The notes beneath the pieces are model-generated. The model was given only the letters and a program-made list of their open reading frames with translations, was not told the DNA's origin and did not search any database. Position numbers and translations under genes: made by a program. Positions 26,412-35,174 of a stretch of DNA of 64,000 nucleotides are shown here, one piece after another (position 1 is the stretch's first letter; each line of letters opens with the position of its first letter). This stretch comes from Spirochaetaceae bacterium (GTDB lineage: Bacteria > Spirochaetota > Spirochaetia > Treponematales > Breznakiellaceae): contig JAITJI010000118.1 in the NCBI GenBank assembly GCA_031279015.1, positions 33,105 to 97,104 on the forward strand, in the 5' to 3' direction.

Positions 26412-27401
26412 TCATGTTGTTTCTGTGCGCTTCTTAAACTTCTCCCGGTATTCGGGGACCTCGATCATGGGCTGCCGTTCTACGGAAGGGATCTCCGTCA
26501 GCCGCACATGGTGTTGTCCGTTTTGCCGTTCCAGGGTGATGTACCGGGACCCCGGTTCCCGGATCAGCTTTGCCGCGCCGTATTTTTCTGCCCGGAAGTA
26601 AAAGGTGTTGAGGATCCCGTAGGACATCTTGCCCAGGGATGGGGTACTCTGATTCCGGTGTATCCGGGTGTCCAGATCCACCTGGGCCAGCGCGCCTATT
26701 CCCTCCAGGTGAAGGATGTCGATAAGGTGCCCTAACTCTACGCCGTAGCCCACGGAGAAGGGCAGTTTTTCCAGCAGGCTCCGGCGGCCGGCGTATTCCC
26801 CGGAGAGGGGCTGTACCAGCCGGGCCAACTGCGGGTAAAAGAAGGAAAAGAGGGGCCGCACGAGGATCTCCGTAACCCGTCCGCCTCCGGAGGGGGAAAG
26901 CTCTGAAGAGGCCCGGATGGGCCGTTCGTAGAAGGCTTTAACATAACCAATACGGTCATCCTCCAGCAGGGGACCGATGAGGCCGTAGACGAATTTGGGG
27001 GCTATGTTGGATATGTCCGCGTCCACCCAGACGATGATATCCCCCTTGAGCACATAGAGGCTCTTCCAAAGATTCTCCCCCTTTCCCCGGTAGGAGCCGT
27101 ATTTGGGGAGGATCGTCCTGGATGTGTAGACCTGTCCACCGAAGCGTTCCGCCACCTGCCGGGTGTGATCCCGGGATGATGAATCGATCACCGCTATTTC
27201 ATCCACCAGGGGGTAACGGTCCATCAGTTCCGTCCTGAGCACCAGAATCTCCTTGCCAATGGTGGATTCCTCATTCAGGGTGGGGAAAGCCAGGGAAATA
27301 CTGAGGCCCTTTTGTTCTTTTAACTCCACCAGACGGTGGAGATCCTGAAACCGGGAATGATGCCAAGTCCGGCTCAGGAGATCGTCGTCTTCCGGTTTCA
27401 T
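26412..27401 (-). CDS. GpgS-like glycosyltransferase (GT81/GT2-type)
   Basis: This 329-residue GT-A fold enzyme resembles glucosyl-3-phosphoglycerate synthases, which make the precursor of glucosylglycerate solutes. The NDP-sugar core is ISLAFPTLNEESTIG, DEIAVIDSSSRDHT and the metal-binding DIIVWVDADISNI. Further family-like blocks are GGGRVTEILVRPLFSFFYPQL and VQPLSGEYAGRR, plus the late HRNQSTPSLGKMSYGI. ATG 27401 follows GGAGGGGAAC and overlaps the upstream M20-like stop (ATGA). The longer frame is not needed. The role as glucosylglycerate synthase is likely by family but not proven. Confidence 0.82.
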   Translation of the reverse strand: MKPEDDDLLSRTWHHSRFQDLHRLVELKEQKGLSISLAFPTLNEESTIGKEILVLRTELMDRYPLVDEIAVIDSSSRDHTRQVAERFGGQVYTSRTILPKYGSYRGKGENLWKSLYVLKGDIIVWVDADISNIAPKFVYGLIGPLLEDDRIGYVKAFYERPIRASSELSPSGGGRVTEILVRPLFSFFYPQLARLVQPLSGEYAGRRSLLEKLPFSVGYGVELGHLIDILHLEGIGALAQVDLDTRIHRNQSTPSLGKMSYGILNTFYFRAEKYGAAKLIREPGSRYITLERQNGQHHVRLTEIPSVERQPMIEVPEYREKFKKRTETT

Positions 27402-28594
27402 TGTTCCCCTCCGCTTAACCGGAGAATGACCGTTTCCAGTAACCGCCGCCCCCATTCAATTGAGTTGATCTCAATGGTATCCTGTTCCCGGCCTTCCTCC
27501 CCCAGGGCGATCCCCAGGGAGATGGCGGGGATCCCCCGGCTGGAAAGGATGGCCGAAATATCGGCGCCCTGCTCTTCGGTAATCTTTATCCGCTGTTCCT
27601 TCATGATTCCCAGCAGGGTGTTCATCAGTTTCCCGCTGACCGCCGGGTCCCCCACGGGTACGCCGGATCTGATCTGCAGATCGATCCGTAGTCCCGGGAT
27701 TCCGGCATTTTCAACCGTGGCCCTGACGGTATTGACGGCCATTTCCAGGAGCGCCCTGTCGGATGATTCCAGTTCCACATCCAGCGCCGCCTCGGTAGGA
27801 TAGCGGCCAAAGGTAGTTGCCGCCTCTATGCGGCGGATGTAGAGCCGGGTGAGGCCGCTGCTGTCCCAGGTGATCCCTGAAAGCCGGCTGGCTACGGAAA
27901 GCAGGGTATCCACCACCGCGGATGGCGCCACGGTTCCCCGGCCGGATGACCGTTCCTGCGTGAGGGAGATCTCCATCCGGCAGGTTCCCCGGGACTGGGT
28001 TGTCAGGGTTCCCAGGCGGAGCCCCCGGATGCCCAGGGCCGCAAAGGGGCGTTCGGAGGACTTTTCAATGAAGGGTAAAAAAAGCTTGTCCGCAGGATCG
28101 TCCCCGGAACGGGCGGCAAAGAGGAGGAGGATGTTCCGGCGGTTCTCCATACCGGGAAAATTCAGCCGCTCCGCCACGGACAGGAGGGCAGCGGCGCCGA
28201 GAATATCCGCCAGGCCAGCGCCCCGGGCAAATTCCGCGTCCAGCCGGGAGAGACTTTCCAGGGGATGCCAACGCCGGGAACCGAGATCCGCAAAGAGGAG
28301 GAGGGGTGGTTTATCGGAGGGGGCCTCCGGACGGATCCATGCCAGAATGTTGCCCTCCGGGTCCACCCGGGGGGTGATCCCCAGGTTTTTCAGCCGTTCC
28401 AGGACAAAAGCGGCCCGCCGTTCTTCCCTGTCTGTTGGAGAGGGCATCTCCGCCAGACGCAGGGCATCCGCCAGCAGATGATCCGCCAGGGGAGACCGGG
28501 ATTTTTGGGAGCGCTGCAGACGCCGGATGGCCCTTCCTCCAAGGCCGGCCAGATCCCTGACGATAGACTGTAGATACTTCCGTAGATTTTTCAA
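27398..28594 (-). CDS. M20-family-like protein with apparently degenerate metal site
   Basis: This 398-residue protein has the overall M20/PepT-type plan: N-terminal catalytic-like domain, dimerisation domain with the RGTCRMEIS strand, and C-terminal catalytic half. The metal ligands look lost. The usual GHxDxV reads LLFADLGS, the Asp segment is RGAGLADILGAA, the EE position reads AARSGDD, and the C-terminal H-T-x-x-E reads REQDTIEIN. It is therefore probably not an active di-zinc peptidase. The start is taken as the second TTG (28594), giving 5-base spacing from GGAGG. Its stop overlaps the GpgS-like gene, so a role tied to that enzyme is possible. Confidence 0.7.
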   Translation of the reverse strand: MKNLRKYLQSIVRDLAGLGGRAIRRLQRSQKSRSPLADHLLADALRLAEMPSPTDREERRAAFVLERLKNLGITPRVDPEGNILAWIRPEAPSDKPPLLLFADLGSRRWHPLESLSRLDAEFARGAGLADILGAAALLSVAERLNFPGMENRRNILLLFAARSGDDPADKLFLPFIEKSSERPFAALGIRGLRLGTLTTQSRGTCRMEISLTQERSSGRGTVAPSAVVDTLLSVASRLSGITWDSSGLTRLYIRRIEAATTFGRYPTEAALDVELESSDRALLEMAVNTVRATVENAGIPGLRIDLQIRSGVPVGDPAVSGKLMNTLLGIMKEQRIKITEEQGADISAILSSRGIPAISLGIALGEEGREQDTIEINSIEWGRRLLETVILRLSGGEQ

Positions 28595-28701
28595 CAATCC
28601 CTCCGTTTCCAGAATAAGTTATTTTCACTAACATGTCCATTTCTGTTTCCCTGTGTATAAATTTCTATCCCAACCGGCTGTTCTCTTCTTCCGGTTTTCG
28701 A

Positions 28702-28707
28702 TATACT
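28702..28707 (+). promoter_or_regulatory. possible -10 box for gpmI
   Basis: TATACT lies 76 bases before the gpmI GTG in the divergent gap, with no strong -35 upstream. The rest of the gap (28598-28783) shows no other clear element on either strand. Confidence 0.25.
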
Positions 28708-28783
28708 TAAGAAAAGATGTAAAAACCTCGGGCCTTTACCTCCCCCCCCTGGGTTTTCAGAAATCATAGCAAAGGAGTTCCCG

Positions 28784-30487
28784 GTGGAAGCCTTAAAGAA
28801 GAATCCCGCTTGGAAGGGCCGCCGCGGCCCGGTGGTGCTCGTCATCATGGACGGCGTAGGATACGGTAAGTATACGGAAGGCGATGCGGTGGCCGATTCC
28901 AAGATGTACCATTTGGATGCCATCAAGGCGAAGAGTCCCCACGCCAAACTGAAGGCCCATGGAAAGGCGGTTGGCCTCCCCTCGGACGATGATATGGGCA
29001 ACAGCGAGGTAGGGCACAACGCCATGGGTTGCGGCCGGGTCTTTGAGCAGGGGGCCGCCCTGGTTTCCGCCTCCATCGCCAAGGGGGCCATGTTCACCGG
29101 CGCCGCCTGGCGGGAGATCGTTTCCAATATAACCGGCGCATCCGGGGCTAAGGGTACGTTGCACTTTATCGGGCTCTTTTCCGACGGCAACGTCCACAGC
29201 CACCTGGATCACCTCAAGGCCATGATCCGGCAGGCGAAAAAAGAGGGAATCAAAAAGGTCCGGGTCCACGTGCTTTTTGACGGACGGGACGTGGGGGAGA
29301 CCAGCGCCCTGGAGTACCTGGATCCCTTTGAGGCGTTTCTCAAGGAAGAATGTCAAAGCGCGGGTGATGCCGGCGGTTTCGATGCCCGGATAGCCTCCGG
29401 GGGCGGCCGGATGTGGATCACCATGGACCGTTACGGTGCAGACTGGGCCATGGTGGAACGGGGCTGGAAAACCCACGTTCACGGTGAGGCCCGGCAGTTT
29501 CCAAACGCCCGGGAGGCGGTGGAGACCTTCCGGAAGGAGATCCCCGGGATCATCGATCAGGATCTCAAGGAATTTGTGGTGGCCCGGGAGGGGAAGCCAA
29601 TCGGTCCTATCCTGGATGGAGATTCGGTTGTCTACTTTAACTTCCGGGGGGACAGGGCTCTGGAGATAAGCGCCGCTTTTGAGGAAGATAGGTTTGACAA
29701 ATTTGACCGGGGCCGCCGGCCCGGAATCTGTTATGCCGGGATGATGGAATACGACGGGGACCTCCACGTGCCAAAGCGCTACCTGGTAAGCCCCCCCGCC
29801 ATTGACCGGACCATGGGTGAATACCTGGCCGCCACCGGGGTACGCACCCTGGCCATATCGGAAACCCAGAAGTACGGTCATGTTACCTACTTCTTCAACG
29901 GTAACAGGACCGGTAAATTCGATGACAAACTGGAAGACTATGTGGAGATCAGGAGCGATGTGGTCCCCTTTGAGCAGCGGCCCTGGATGAAGTGCGCCGA
30001 GATCACCGATGAGGTCCTCAAGGCTATTTCCTCGGGAAAATACGACTTTATCAGGCTTAACTACCCCAACGGCGACATGGTAGGCCACACCGGGGTGTAC
30101 CAGGCGGTGGTTTGCTCCATGGAGGGGATGGACATCCAGATTGGCCGCCTTGCCAAAGCGGTGGAGGAGGCCGGGGGGCTTATGGTGATCACCGCAGACC
30201 ACGGCAACTCCGACGACATGTTTGAACACAACAAAAAGACCGGAGAGGTGGTCCGTAAGGAAGACGGCAGCCCCAAGGCAAAGACCAGCCACAGCCTTAA
30301 CCCCGTGCCCTGCATCGTCTATGATCCCGAATACCGGGGGGAGTATGAAACCGAACCCAAGGACGGGGCCCTGCGGGAAGGCCTGGGGATCAGTTCCATT
30401 GCGGCGACCTGCATTGTCCTGCTGGGCTACCTGCCCCCCGGGGATTACGACAAACCGGTATTGCGTGCCAAAGATGCGGAAGCCTGA
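28784..30487 (+). CDS. gpmI: 2,3-bisphosphoglycerate-independent phosphoglycerate mutase
   Basis: This Mn2+-dependent glycolytic enzyme interconverts 3- and 2-phosphoglycerate. At 567 residues it is slightly longer than the usual 510-550. Metal-site and phospho-Ser motifs are visible: VIMDGVGYG near the N-terminus, DDMGNSEVGHNAMGCGRVFEQGA with the catalytic Ser, VHVLFDGRDVGETSA, VYFNFRGDRA, the RLNYPNGDMVGHTG stretch, and VITADHGNSDDMFE. The start is GTG 28784 with AAAGGAG nearby. It diverges from the M20-like/GpgS pair. Glucosylglycerate synthesis, if real, would draw on 3-phosphoglycerate from this step. Confidence 0.95.
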   Translation: MEALKKNPAWKGRRGPVVLVIMDGVGYGKYTEGDAVADSKMYHLDAIKAKSPHAKLKAHGKAVGLPSDDDMGNSEVGHNAMGCGRVFEQGAALVSASIAKGAMFTGAAWREIVSNITGASGAKGTLHFIGLFSDGNVHSHLDHLKAMIRQAKKEGIKKVRVHVLFDGRDVGETSALEYLDPFEAFLKEECQSAGDAGGFDARIASGGGRMWITMDRYGADWAMVERGWKTHVHGEARQFPNAREAVETFRKEIPGIIDQDLKEFVVAREGKPIGPILDGDSVVYFNFRGDRALEISAAFEEDRFDKFDRGRRPGICYAGMMEYDGDLHVPKRYLVSPPAIDRTMGEYLAATGVRTLAISETQKYGHVTYFFNGNRTGKFDDKLEDYVEIRSDVVPFEQRPWMKCAEITDEVLKAISSGKYDFIRLNYPNGDMVGHTGVYQAVVCSMEGMDIQIGRLAKAVEEAGGLMVITADHGNSDDMFEHNKKTGEVVRKEDGSPKAKTSHSLNPVPCIVYDPEYRGEYETEPKDGALREGLGISSIAATCIVLLGYLPPGDYDKPVLRAKDAEA

Positions 30488-30531
30488 ATCTCTGTTGTCA
30501 TTTGACCGGATTAATGGAAACAATCCATGGC

Positions 30532-30567
30532 GGTACAGACCGGAAATTCCGGCGCTAAGGCCGTACC
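30532..30567. other. compound inverted repeat between convergent gpmI and TraX-like gene
   Basis: A perfect CCGGAA-A-TTCCGG palindrome (30540-30552) is nested inside GGTAC / GTACC arms (30532-30536 and 30563-30567). There is no T-run, so it is not a classical intrinsic terminator. Its place between convergent genes suggests a transcription-end structure. Confidence 0.35.
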
Positions 30568-30582
30568 GGTTTGGGAAGGGGC

Positions 30583-31386
30583 CTATCTTATCAGCCAGGC
30601 AATGATGTAAAAGAGGTAAATATGGGCTGGGTAGAAGATATAAAAGAAGTATTTGTTGCCCCGGCCCCGCTGTCCGTTGTATAAAAGGACCGGTATAATG
30701 GCGGCAACCATAAGCCACTGGGCCTCTTGTCCGCCAAACCATGTAAGGATGCTGACGGCCAATATCACAGCGGCCTGGGCGAGTCTCCAATTCCGCAGCA
30801 GATAAAACAGAATCCCCATGAAGACAAGGACAAATCCGCCTTCAACGGTAATAGGATTGGGCAGAAAGAGCAGCAGTATTACTGCTAAACGGTTTTCAGC
30901 GTTTATGGCGGCGATCATCGCCATGCTCACGGCAAAGGGCAGGAGCATTCCCCCGGCGGCAAGGAAGATGGGACCGGTCTTCTTCTCCCTGATACCCTTT
31001 CGGAAGATGTCGATCATCCACATGTAATAGACCGCCATAAGGAGGGTGCCGAATATGTTGTTGGTCAATACCACCGTCTCAAGGGGCATAAGACGGGAAA
31101 GGAGCATGTTGGCGGCGGTCATAAACAGGAATCCTGCAAGGATATGCAGTATGTATCGTTTTTTGCTCCTGGTATAATAGAAACCTTCCGCGCAGAGAAA
31201 GAGAAACAATGTTGCCACCGGACGGCCGAACCAACTGAACCAATCCGGTATCCCCTGGGCAGAAAACATCTGATGCAGGTGATCCATGACCATCAAGGCC
31301 AGGCCAATATATTTTATAACGCTGCCGCTAAGAAAGGGCCAATGATTTTCTTTTATCGTCAGTATTTTCGTTTCACTTTCCTCCAA
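30583..31386 (-). CDS. TraX-like integral membrane protein
   Basis: This 267-residue polytopic membrane protein has about eight hydrophobic segments. The start (SVIKYIGLALMVMDHLHQM), the FGRPVATLFLFLCAEGFYYTRSKKRY block and the end (NKYFFYIFYPAHIYLFYIIAWLI) match the TraX family. F-plasmid TraX acetylates pilin, and chromosomal relatives probably acetylate other acceptors. Nothing nearby is conjugative. Translation likely begins at TTG 31386, 7 bases after AAGGGG. It is a single gene, convergent with gpmI and divergent from argG. Confidence 0.75.
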   Translation of the reverse strand: MEESETKILTIKENHWPFLSGSVIKYIGLALMVMDHLHQMFSAQGIPDWFSWFGRPVATLFLFLCAEGFYYTRSKKRYILHILAGFLFMTAANMLLSRLMPLETVVLTNNIFGTLLMAVYYMWMIDIFRKGIREKKTGPIFLAAGGMLLPFAVSMAMIAAINAENRLAVILLLFLPNPITVEGGFVLVFMGILFYLLRNWRLAQAAVILAVSILTWFGGQEAQWLMVAAIIPVLLYNGQRGRGNKYFFYIFYPAHIYLFYIIAWLIR

Positions 31387-31440
31387 AATGCATCCCCTTA
31401 AAACATACTAAATTTTTTAGAGATGCAGAGGTAATTTTCT

Positions 31441-31495
31441 GTATATTATTGAAGTATATTACGGTGTATGTTCAGGATGCTTTTTTTAATATACT
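31441..31495. repeat. three copies of GTATATTA upstream of argG
   Basis: GTATATTA occurs at 31441-31448 and 31454-31461 as direct copies 13 bp apart, and inverted (TAATATAC) at 31487-31494. The second and third form a longer dyad, AGTATATTA / TAATATACT. This may be a regulator site for argG or the divergent TraX-like gene. It does not match the ArgR consensus well. Confidence 0.35.
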
Positions 31496-31545
31496 GATTA
31501 TCTCCGGTTTTTCCAAGATTTTGCATAGCATTTCTTTTTTCTTCC

Positions 31546-31554
31546 TGCTATAAT
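31546..31554 (+). promoter_or_regulatory. extended -10 promoter of argG
   Basis: TGCTATAAT has a consensus TATAAT (31549-31554) with the TGn extension, which can work without a strong -35. TTGCAT at 31521 is too distant (22 bp) to be a normal partner. The ATG is 37 bases downstream. Confidence 0.55.
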
Positions 31555-31590
31555 AGGGCAGCCTTTTTACCCATAAACCTGGAGTTGCCG

Positions 31591-32853
31591 ATGAAAAAGA
31601 AAATTGTTCTTGCCTATTCGGGCGGACTGGACACCACGGTGATCATCCCCTGGCTTAAGGAAAATTATGACTGCGACATTGTGGCGGTCTGTGTAGATGT
31701 TGGTCAGGAGGCGGACTGGAAGGTCATTCAACAACGGGCCCTTGATACGGGGGCCCTCTCCTGTCATGTGGCGGATGTTAAAGAGGAATACGTGGAAGAC
31801 TATGTGTGGCCTGCCCTCAAGGCCAACGCCCTTTACGAGGATAAGTACCTGTTGGGAACTTCCACGGCCCGGCCCCTTATTGCCAAGGTGCTGGTGGAAT
31901 ATGCCCGCAGGGAACGGGCGGTAGCCATTGCCCACGGCGCCACCGGAAAGGGGAACGACCAGGTCCGTTTTGATCTGGGGATCATGGCCCTGGCGCCGGA
32001 CATGGAGATCATCGCCCCCTGGCGGATATGGGACCTGAAAAGCCGGGATGAGGAGATCGCCTATCTGGAAGAACGGAAGATCCCCGTGCCCATGAAGAAG
32101 AAGGATTCCTATAGCCGGGACGACAACCTCTGGCATATCTCCCATGAGGGCCTGGAACTGGAGGATCCTTCCTGCGAACCTTCCCTGGGACGGATGCTCA
32201 AGATGACGGTGCCTCCGGAAAAGGCCCCCAATAAACCGGAGTATGTGGAAATTGAATTTGAAAAGGGCATCCCCATAGGGGTAAACGGCAGGAAGCCGGG
32301 CGGGGTGGCCCTTATCCGGACCCTCAATAGCATAGGGGGCGCCCACGGGGTAGGTTTGGTGGATCTGGTGGAAAACCGGGTGGTGGGGATGAAGAGCCGG
32401 GGGGTCTACGAAACCCCCGGGGGCAGCATCCTTTACTACGCCCATCAGGAACTGGAGCATATCTGTCTGGACCGGCAAACCTATGCCTTTAAGCAGCAGG
32501 TCGCCCAGAAGATGGGGGAACTCATCTACGGGGGCCTCTGGTTCACCCCTCTGCGGGAGAGTCTTGCCGCCTTTGTGGACGCCACCCAGAAAACCGTTAC
32601 GGGTACGGTGCGGCTTAAACTCTACAAGGGGTCTGTCTCCTCCGCAGGGGTCTCTTCACCCTGGTCTCTCTACAACGCCAGCATAGCCAGCTTTACCACG
32701 GGGGAACTCTACAACCACGCCGATGCCCGGGGCTTTATCCGGCTCTACGGTCTCTCCGTGTTGGTAAGGGCCCTGATGGAAAAGGGCCTGGGGAAGGCGG
32801 CAAAGAAGCCTGCGGCTAAACCGGATGCCAAATCCAAGGGGACGGCGGGTTAA
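31591..32853 (+). CDS. argG: argininosuccinate synthase
   Basis: ArgG joins citrulline and aspartate with ATP to form argininosuccinate, the seventh step of arginine synthesis. The 420-residue protein opens with the PP-loop ATPase motif [16 protein letters not shown] and [27 protein letters not shown] and the [19 protein letters not shown] block are typical. A Lys/Ala-rich tail follows the conserved core. ATG 31591 is 6 bases after CTGGAG; the TTG at 31585 is less likely. argH starts 20 bases after the stop, forming an operon closed by the terminator at 34420-34456. carAB elsewhere in the window supplies carbamoyl phosphate to the same pathway. Confidence 0.96.
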   Translation: MKKKIVLAYSGGLDTTVIIPWLKENYDCDIVAVCVDVGQEADWKVIQQRALDTGALSCHVADVKEEYVEDYVWPALKANALYEDKYLLGTSTARPLIAKVLVEYARRERAVAIAHGATGKGNDQVRFDLGIMALAPDMEIIAPWRIWDLKSRDEEIAYLEERKIPVPMKKKDSYSRDDNLWHISHEGLELEDPSCEPSLGRMLKMTVPPEKAPNKPEYVEIEFEKGIPIGVNGRKPGGVALIRTLNSIGGAHGVGLVDLVENRVVGMKSRGVYETPGGSILYYAHQELEHICLDRQTYAFKQQVAQKMGELIYGGLWFTPLRESLAAFVDATQKTVTGTVRLKLYKGSVSSAGVSSPWSLYNASIASFTTGELYNHADARGFIRLYGLSVLVRALMEKGLGKAAKKPAAKPDAKSKGTAG

Positions 32854-32873
32854 CCGAAGGGAGGTTTGTTTCT

Positions 32874-34280
32874 TTGAAAGATCATGGGGATGAACAGGCC
32901 GCCGCCGGGGTTCTCTGGGCAGGACGGCTTGCGGAAAAACCCGGGGCGGAGGCCTTTGCCTTCCAGTCCTCCATAGCGGTGGATAGCCGTCTTGTCCGGG
33001 AGGATATTGCCGGGAGCCGGGTTCATGTGGCCATGCTGGGACGGCAGGGGATAATCCCGGCGGATACCGCCGCCGCCCTGGACGCAGAGCTGGCCCGTCT
33101 GGAGGAGGAACTTGAAGCGGGGAAGCTGCCCATCGATCCCGGGGCTGAGGATATTCATTCGTTTATAGAAGGAATTTTGACGGAACGCCTGGGCGATACG
33201 GGCCGGATGGTCCATGCGGGACGGAGCCGGAACGATCAGGTGGCGGTTGATTTCAGGCTCTACCTTAAAAGGATCGTACCGGAACTCTTGCGGGAGCTTG
33301 CGGAGACCATCAGGGCCCTCCTGAACAAGGCGGAAGAGCATCTGAACTCGGTGATGCCCGGTTATACCCACCTCCAGCGCGCCCAGCCGGTAACCCTGGG
33401 CTACCACCTGACGGCCTGGTGTGCGGGACTTGAACGGGATCTGGGCCGTTTCAGCGATGCCCTTGAACGGCTTGACGAATGTCCCCTGGGAGCGGGGGCC
33501 CTGGCGGGTTCCGGCCTGCCCCTGGACCGGGATTTTAGTTCCCAAGCGCTGGGTTTTCGGGAGCCGGTTCTCAACTCCATGGATGCGGTGGCGGACCGGG
33601 ATTTTGCTCTGGAGCTTGGGGGGGCCTGCGCCATCACCATGATCCACCTCTCCCGTTTCTGTGAAGACGTGGTCCTCTGGGCCAGTGAGGAATTCGGCTT
33701 TATCAACCTGGCGGAAGCCTGGAGCACCGGTTCCTCCATCATGCCCCAGAAGAAGAATCCCGACTTTGCGGAGCTTATCCGGGGCAAGGCGGGGCGGACC
33801 ACGGGGAATCTGGTCGGCCTTCTCAGCCTGCTCAAGGGACTTCCCTATGCCTACGACAAGGACCTTCAGGAAGACAAGGAAAGCCTCTTTGACAGCCTGG
33901 ATACGGTTTTAGCCTGCCTCCGGATGTTCCGGGGGATGATGGAAAGCGCGGCCTTTAACACGGAGCGGATGGAGGCTGCCTGTACCCGCGGGTTTTTGGA
34001 TGCCACCGACGGGGCGGAGTACCTGGTCCGCAGGGGTCTCCCCTTCCGGAAGGCCCATGAAATCACCGCCCGGGTGGTCCGGGACTGTATCGCTGCGGGG
34101 CAGCGGAGCATTGCGGAACGGAGCCTTCCGGAACTCCGGGAGCGGTCGGAGCTCTTTGAGGCGGATGTGTACCAGGCGCTAAGCCCTGCCGCCTCCGTGG
34201 CCGCCCGGAAGCTTTCCGGAGGACCTGCCCCGGAGGAGGTACGGCGGCAGATCGGCATATTACGGAAAAGGTTACGGTGA
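32874..34280 (+). CDS. argH: argininosuccinate lyase
   Basis: ArgH splits argininosuccinate to arginine and fumarate. The 468-residue protein belongs to the fumarase/aspartase superfamily. It has GRSRNDQVAVDFRLY, the histidine region GYTHLQRAQPVTLGYHL, and the signature loop GSSIMPQKKNPDFAELIRGK carrying the catalytic Ser. TTG 32874 is the start, with GGGAGG 8 bases upstream. It directly follows argG. Downstream, a 43-codon fragment overlaps its last bases by GTGA, and an intrinsic terminator follows. Confidence 0.95.
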   Translation: MKDHGDEQAAAGVLWAGRLAEKPGAEAFAFQSSIAVDSRLVREDIAGSRVHVAMLGRQGIIPADTAAALDAELARLEEELEAGKLPIDPGAEDIHSFIEGILTERLGDTGRMVHAGRSRNDQVAVDFRLYLKRIVPELLRELAETIRALLNKAEEHLNSVMPGYTHLQRAQPVTLGYHLTAWCAGLERDLGRFSDALERLDECPLGAGALAGSGLPLDRDFSSQALGFREPVLNSMDAVADRDFALELGGACAITMIHLSRFCEDVVLWASEEFGFINLAEAWSTGSSIMPQKKNPDFAELIRGKAGRTTGNLVGLLSLLKGLPYAYDKDLQEDKESLFDSLDTVLACLRMFRGMMESAAFNTERMEAACTRGFLDATDGAEYLVRRGLPFRKAHEITARVVRDCIAAGQRSIAERSLPELRERSELFEADVYQALSPAASVAARKLSGGPAPEEVRRQIGILRKRLR

Positions 34281-34408
34281 CCGGTTACCCCGGGGCAAAC
34301 CTAATCGCCTGGACCTGCGTCAAGGACGCAAAAAGCTACACCATCTACCGCCTCACCGTAACCATAGACGGCATTACGACTTTCCACTCTTTTCCTGACC
34401 GCGCTTGA
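34277..34408 (+). pseudogene. possible remnant of a larger secreted or repeat protein
   Basis: A 43-codon frame beginning with a GTG overlapping the argH stop reads like a piece of a fibronectin-III-type or immunoglobulin-like repeat (NLIAWTCVKDAKSYTIYRLT, then VTIDGITTFHSF). It stops at 34408, 11 bases before the terminator stem. It is too short to fold alone and has no ribosome site. I read it as a decayed fragment, but a chance frame is possible. Confidence 0.35.
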
Positions 34409-34419
34409 TCAGCGTGACG

Positions 34420-34456
34420 GCCCGTACAGAGCTTTCGCCCAGTACGGGCTTTTTTT
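34420..34456 (+). terminator. intrinsic terminator of argGH
   Basis: A perfect 8-bp stem GCCCGTAC (34420-34427) / GTACGGGC (34442-34449) has a 14-nt loop and is followed by seven T residues (34450-34456). It ends the arg operon and separates it from the convergent secretion operon. Confidence 0.88.
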
Positions 34457-34487
34457 AGCCCTTCGTTATGGCCGGCCTGCGGCGCCC

Positions 34488-35174
34488 CTACCCTTCCGCA
34501 GCCGGCGCTTCATCCTTTTCCGTTTCTTCCTTCCGCCGGGCAACTTCAGGATCGTACCGCAGTTCCAGAAATTTGTTCAGGTAAAACCGGGCGGATCGCG
34601 GATCTTCCAAATGGAATTGATAAATATCGGCGATAAAGAGAAAAAGGTACGGGGCGTTTCTGTTTGTCTCCGTGATGGGGATGAGGACGGAGAGGGCCTC
34701 CCTGTACAGGTTCCGGTTGAAGAGGAGAACCCCCTGTAAAAAACCGGTTTCTCCGGGATCGCCCCCTGCGTTTTGAGCCCGTGTTAAAAAGCTTTCGGCA
34801 GATTGCCAGTCTTTTTTCAGCATGGCCTCTCCGGTCCTGGTTAGAAGCTGCGCCGCAGAAACCATGTGCAGATACAGTATGTATGACGGGTCCGGAAAGG
34901 AGACCTCCAGTTGAAGTTCTTCATATCCTTCTTTCCGTGCAGTAACGGTATACTGCAATTTGGGTTTGATATCCGGAATAGTGAAATGGCCCTGAATATC
35001 GCTTGACACGATATGTTTACCATTTATGTATACCGCTGCGTTGTGTACCGGTTTGTTGTCCCCGTCGTAGATCATGCCGTAGAGGGCCTGTTCACGGTAT
35101 CTTCTTGAGGGGAAAGAGGTACAGGATGCCAGGATGGCAACAAAAAGTACGGCTGTGATTTTCCATTTTTTCAT
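34488..35174 (-). CDS. lipoprotein with carboxypeptidase-regulatory-like and TPR regions, end of T2SS operon
   Basis: This 228-residue lipoprotein has a clear lipobox (FVAILASC). A beta-sandwich resembling a CarboxypepD_reg domain follows at about 30-100 (YGMIYDGDNKPVHNAAVYING and DIQGHFTIPDI), then helical TPR-like repeats at about 110-205, and a Glu-rich tail. Its ATG overlaps the stop of the PilO/PilP-like gene (ATGA), so it belongs to the secretion operon. It is not a known Gsp protein. By position it could be a pilotin-like or assembly lipoprotein for the secretin, which is an inference. Confidence 0.72.
   Translation of the reverse strand: MKKWKITAVLFVAILASCTSFPSRRYREQALYGMIYDGDNKPVHNAAVYINGKHIVSSDIQGHFTIPDIKPKLQYTVTARKEGYEELQLEVSFPDPSYILYLHMVSAAQLLTRTGEAMLKKDWQSAESFLTRAQNAGGDPGETGFLQGVLLFNRNLYREALSVLIPITETNRNAPYLFLFIADIYQFHLEDPRSARFYLNKFLELRYDPEVARRKEETEKDEAPAAEG

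Noticed and set aside
28793-30790. 665-aa minus-strand open frame over gpmI
   Set aside because: It lies opposite a well-conserved gpmI; the composition is that of a shadow frame and no domain is recognisable.
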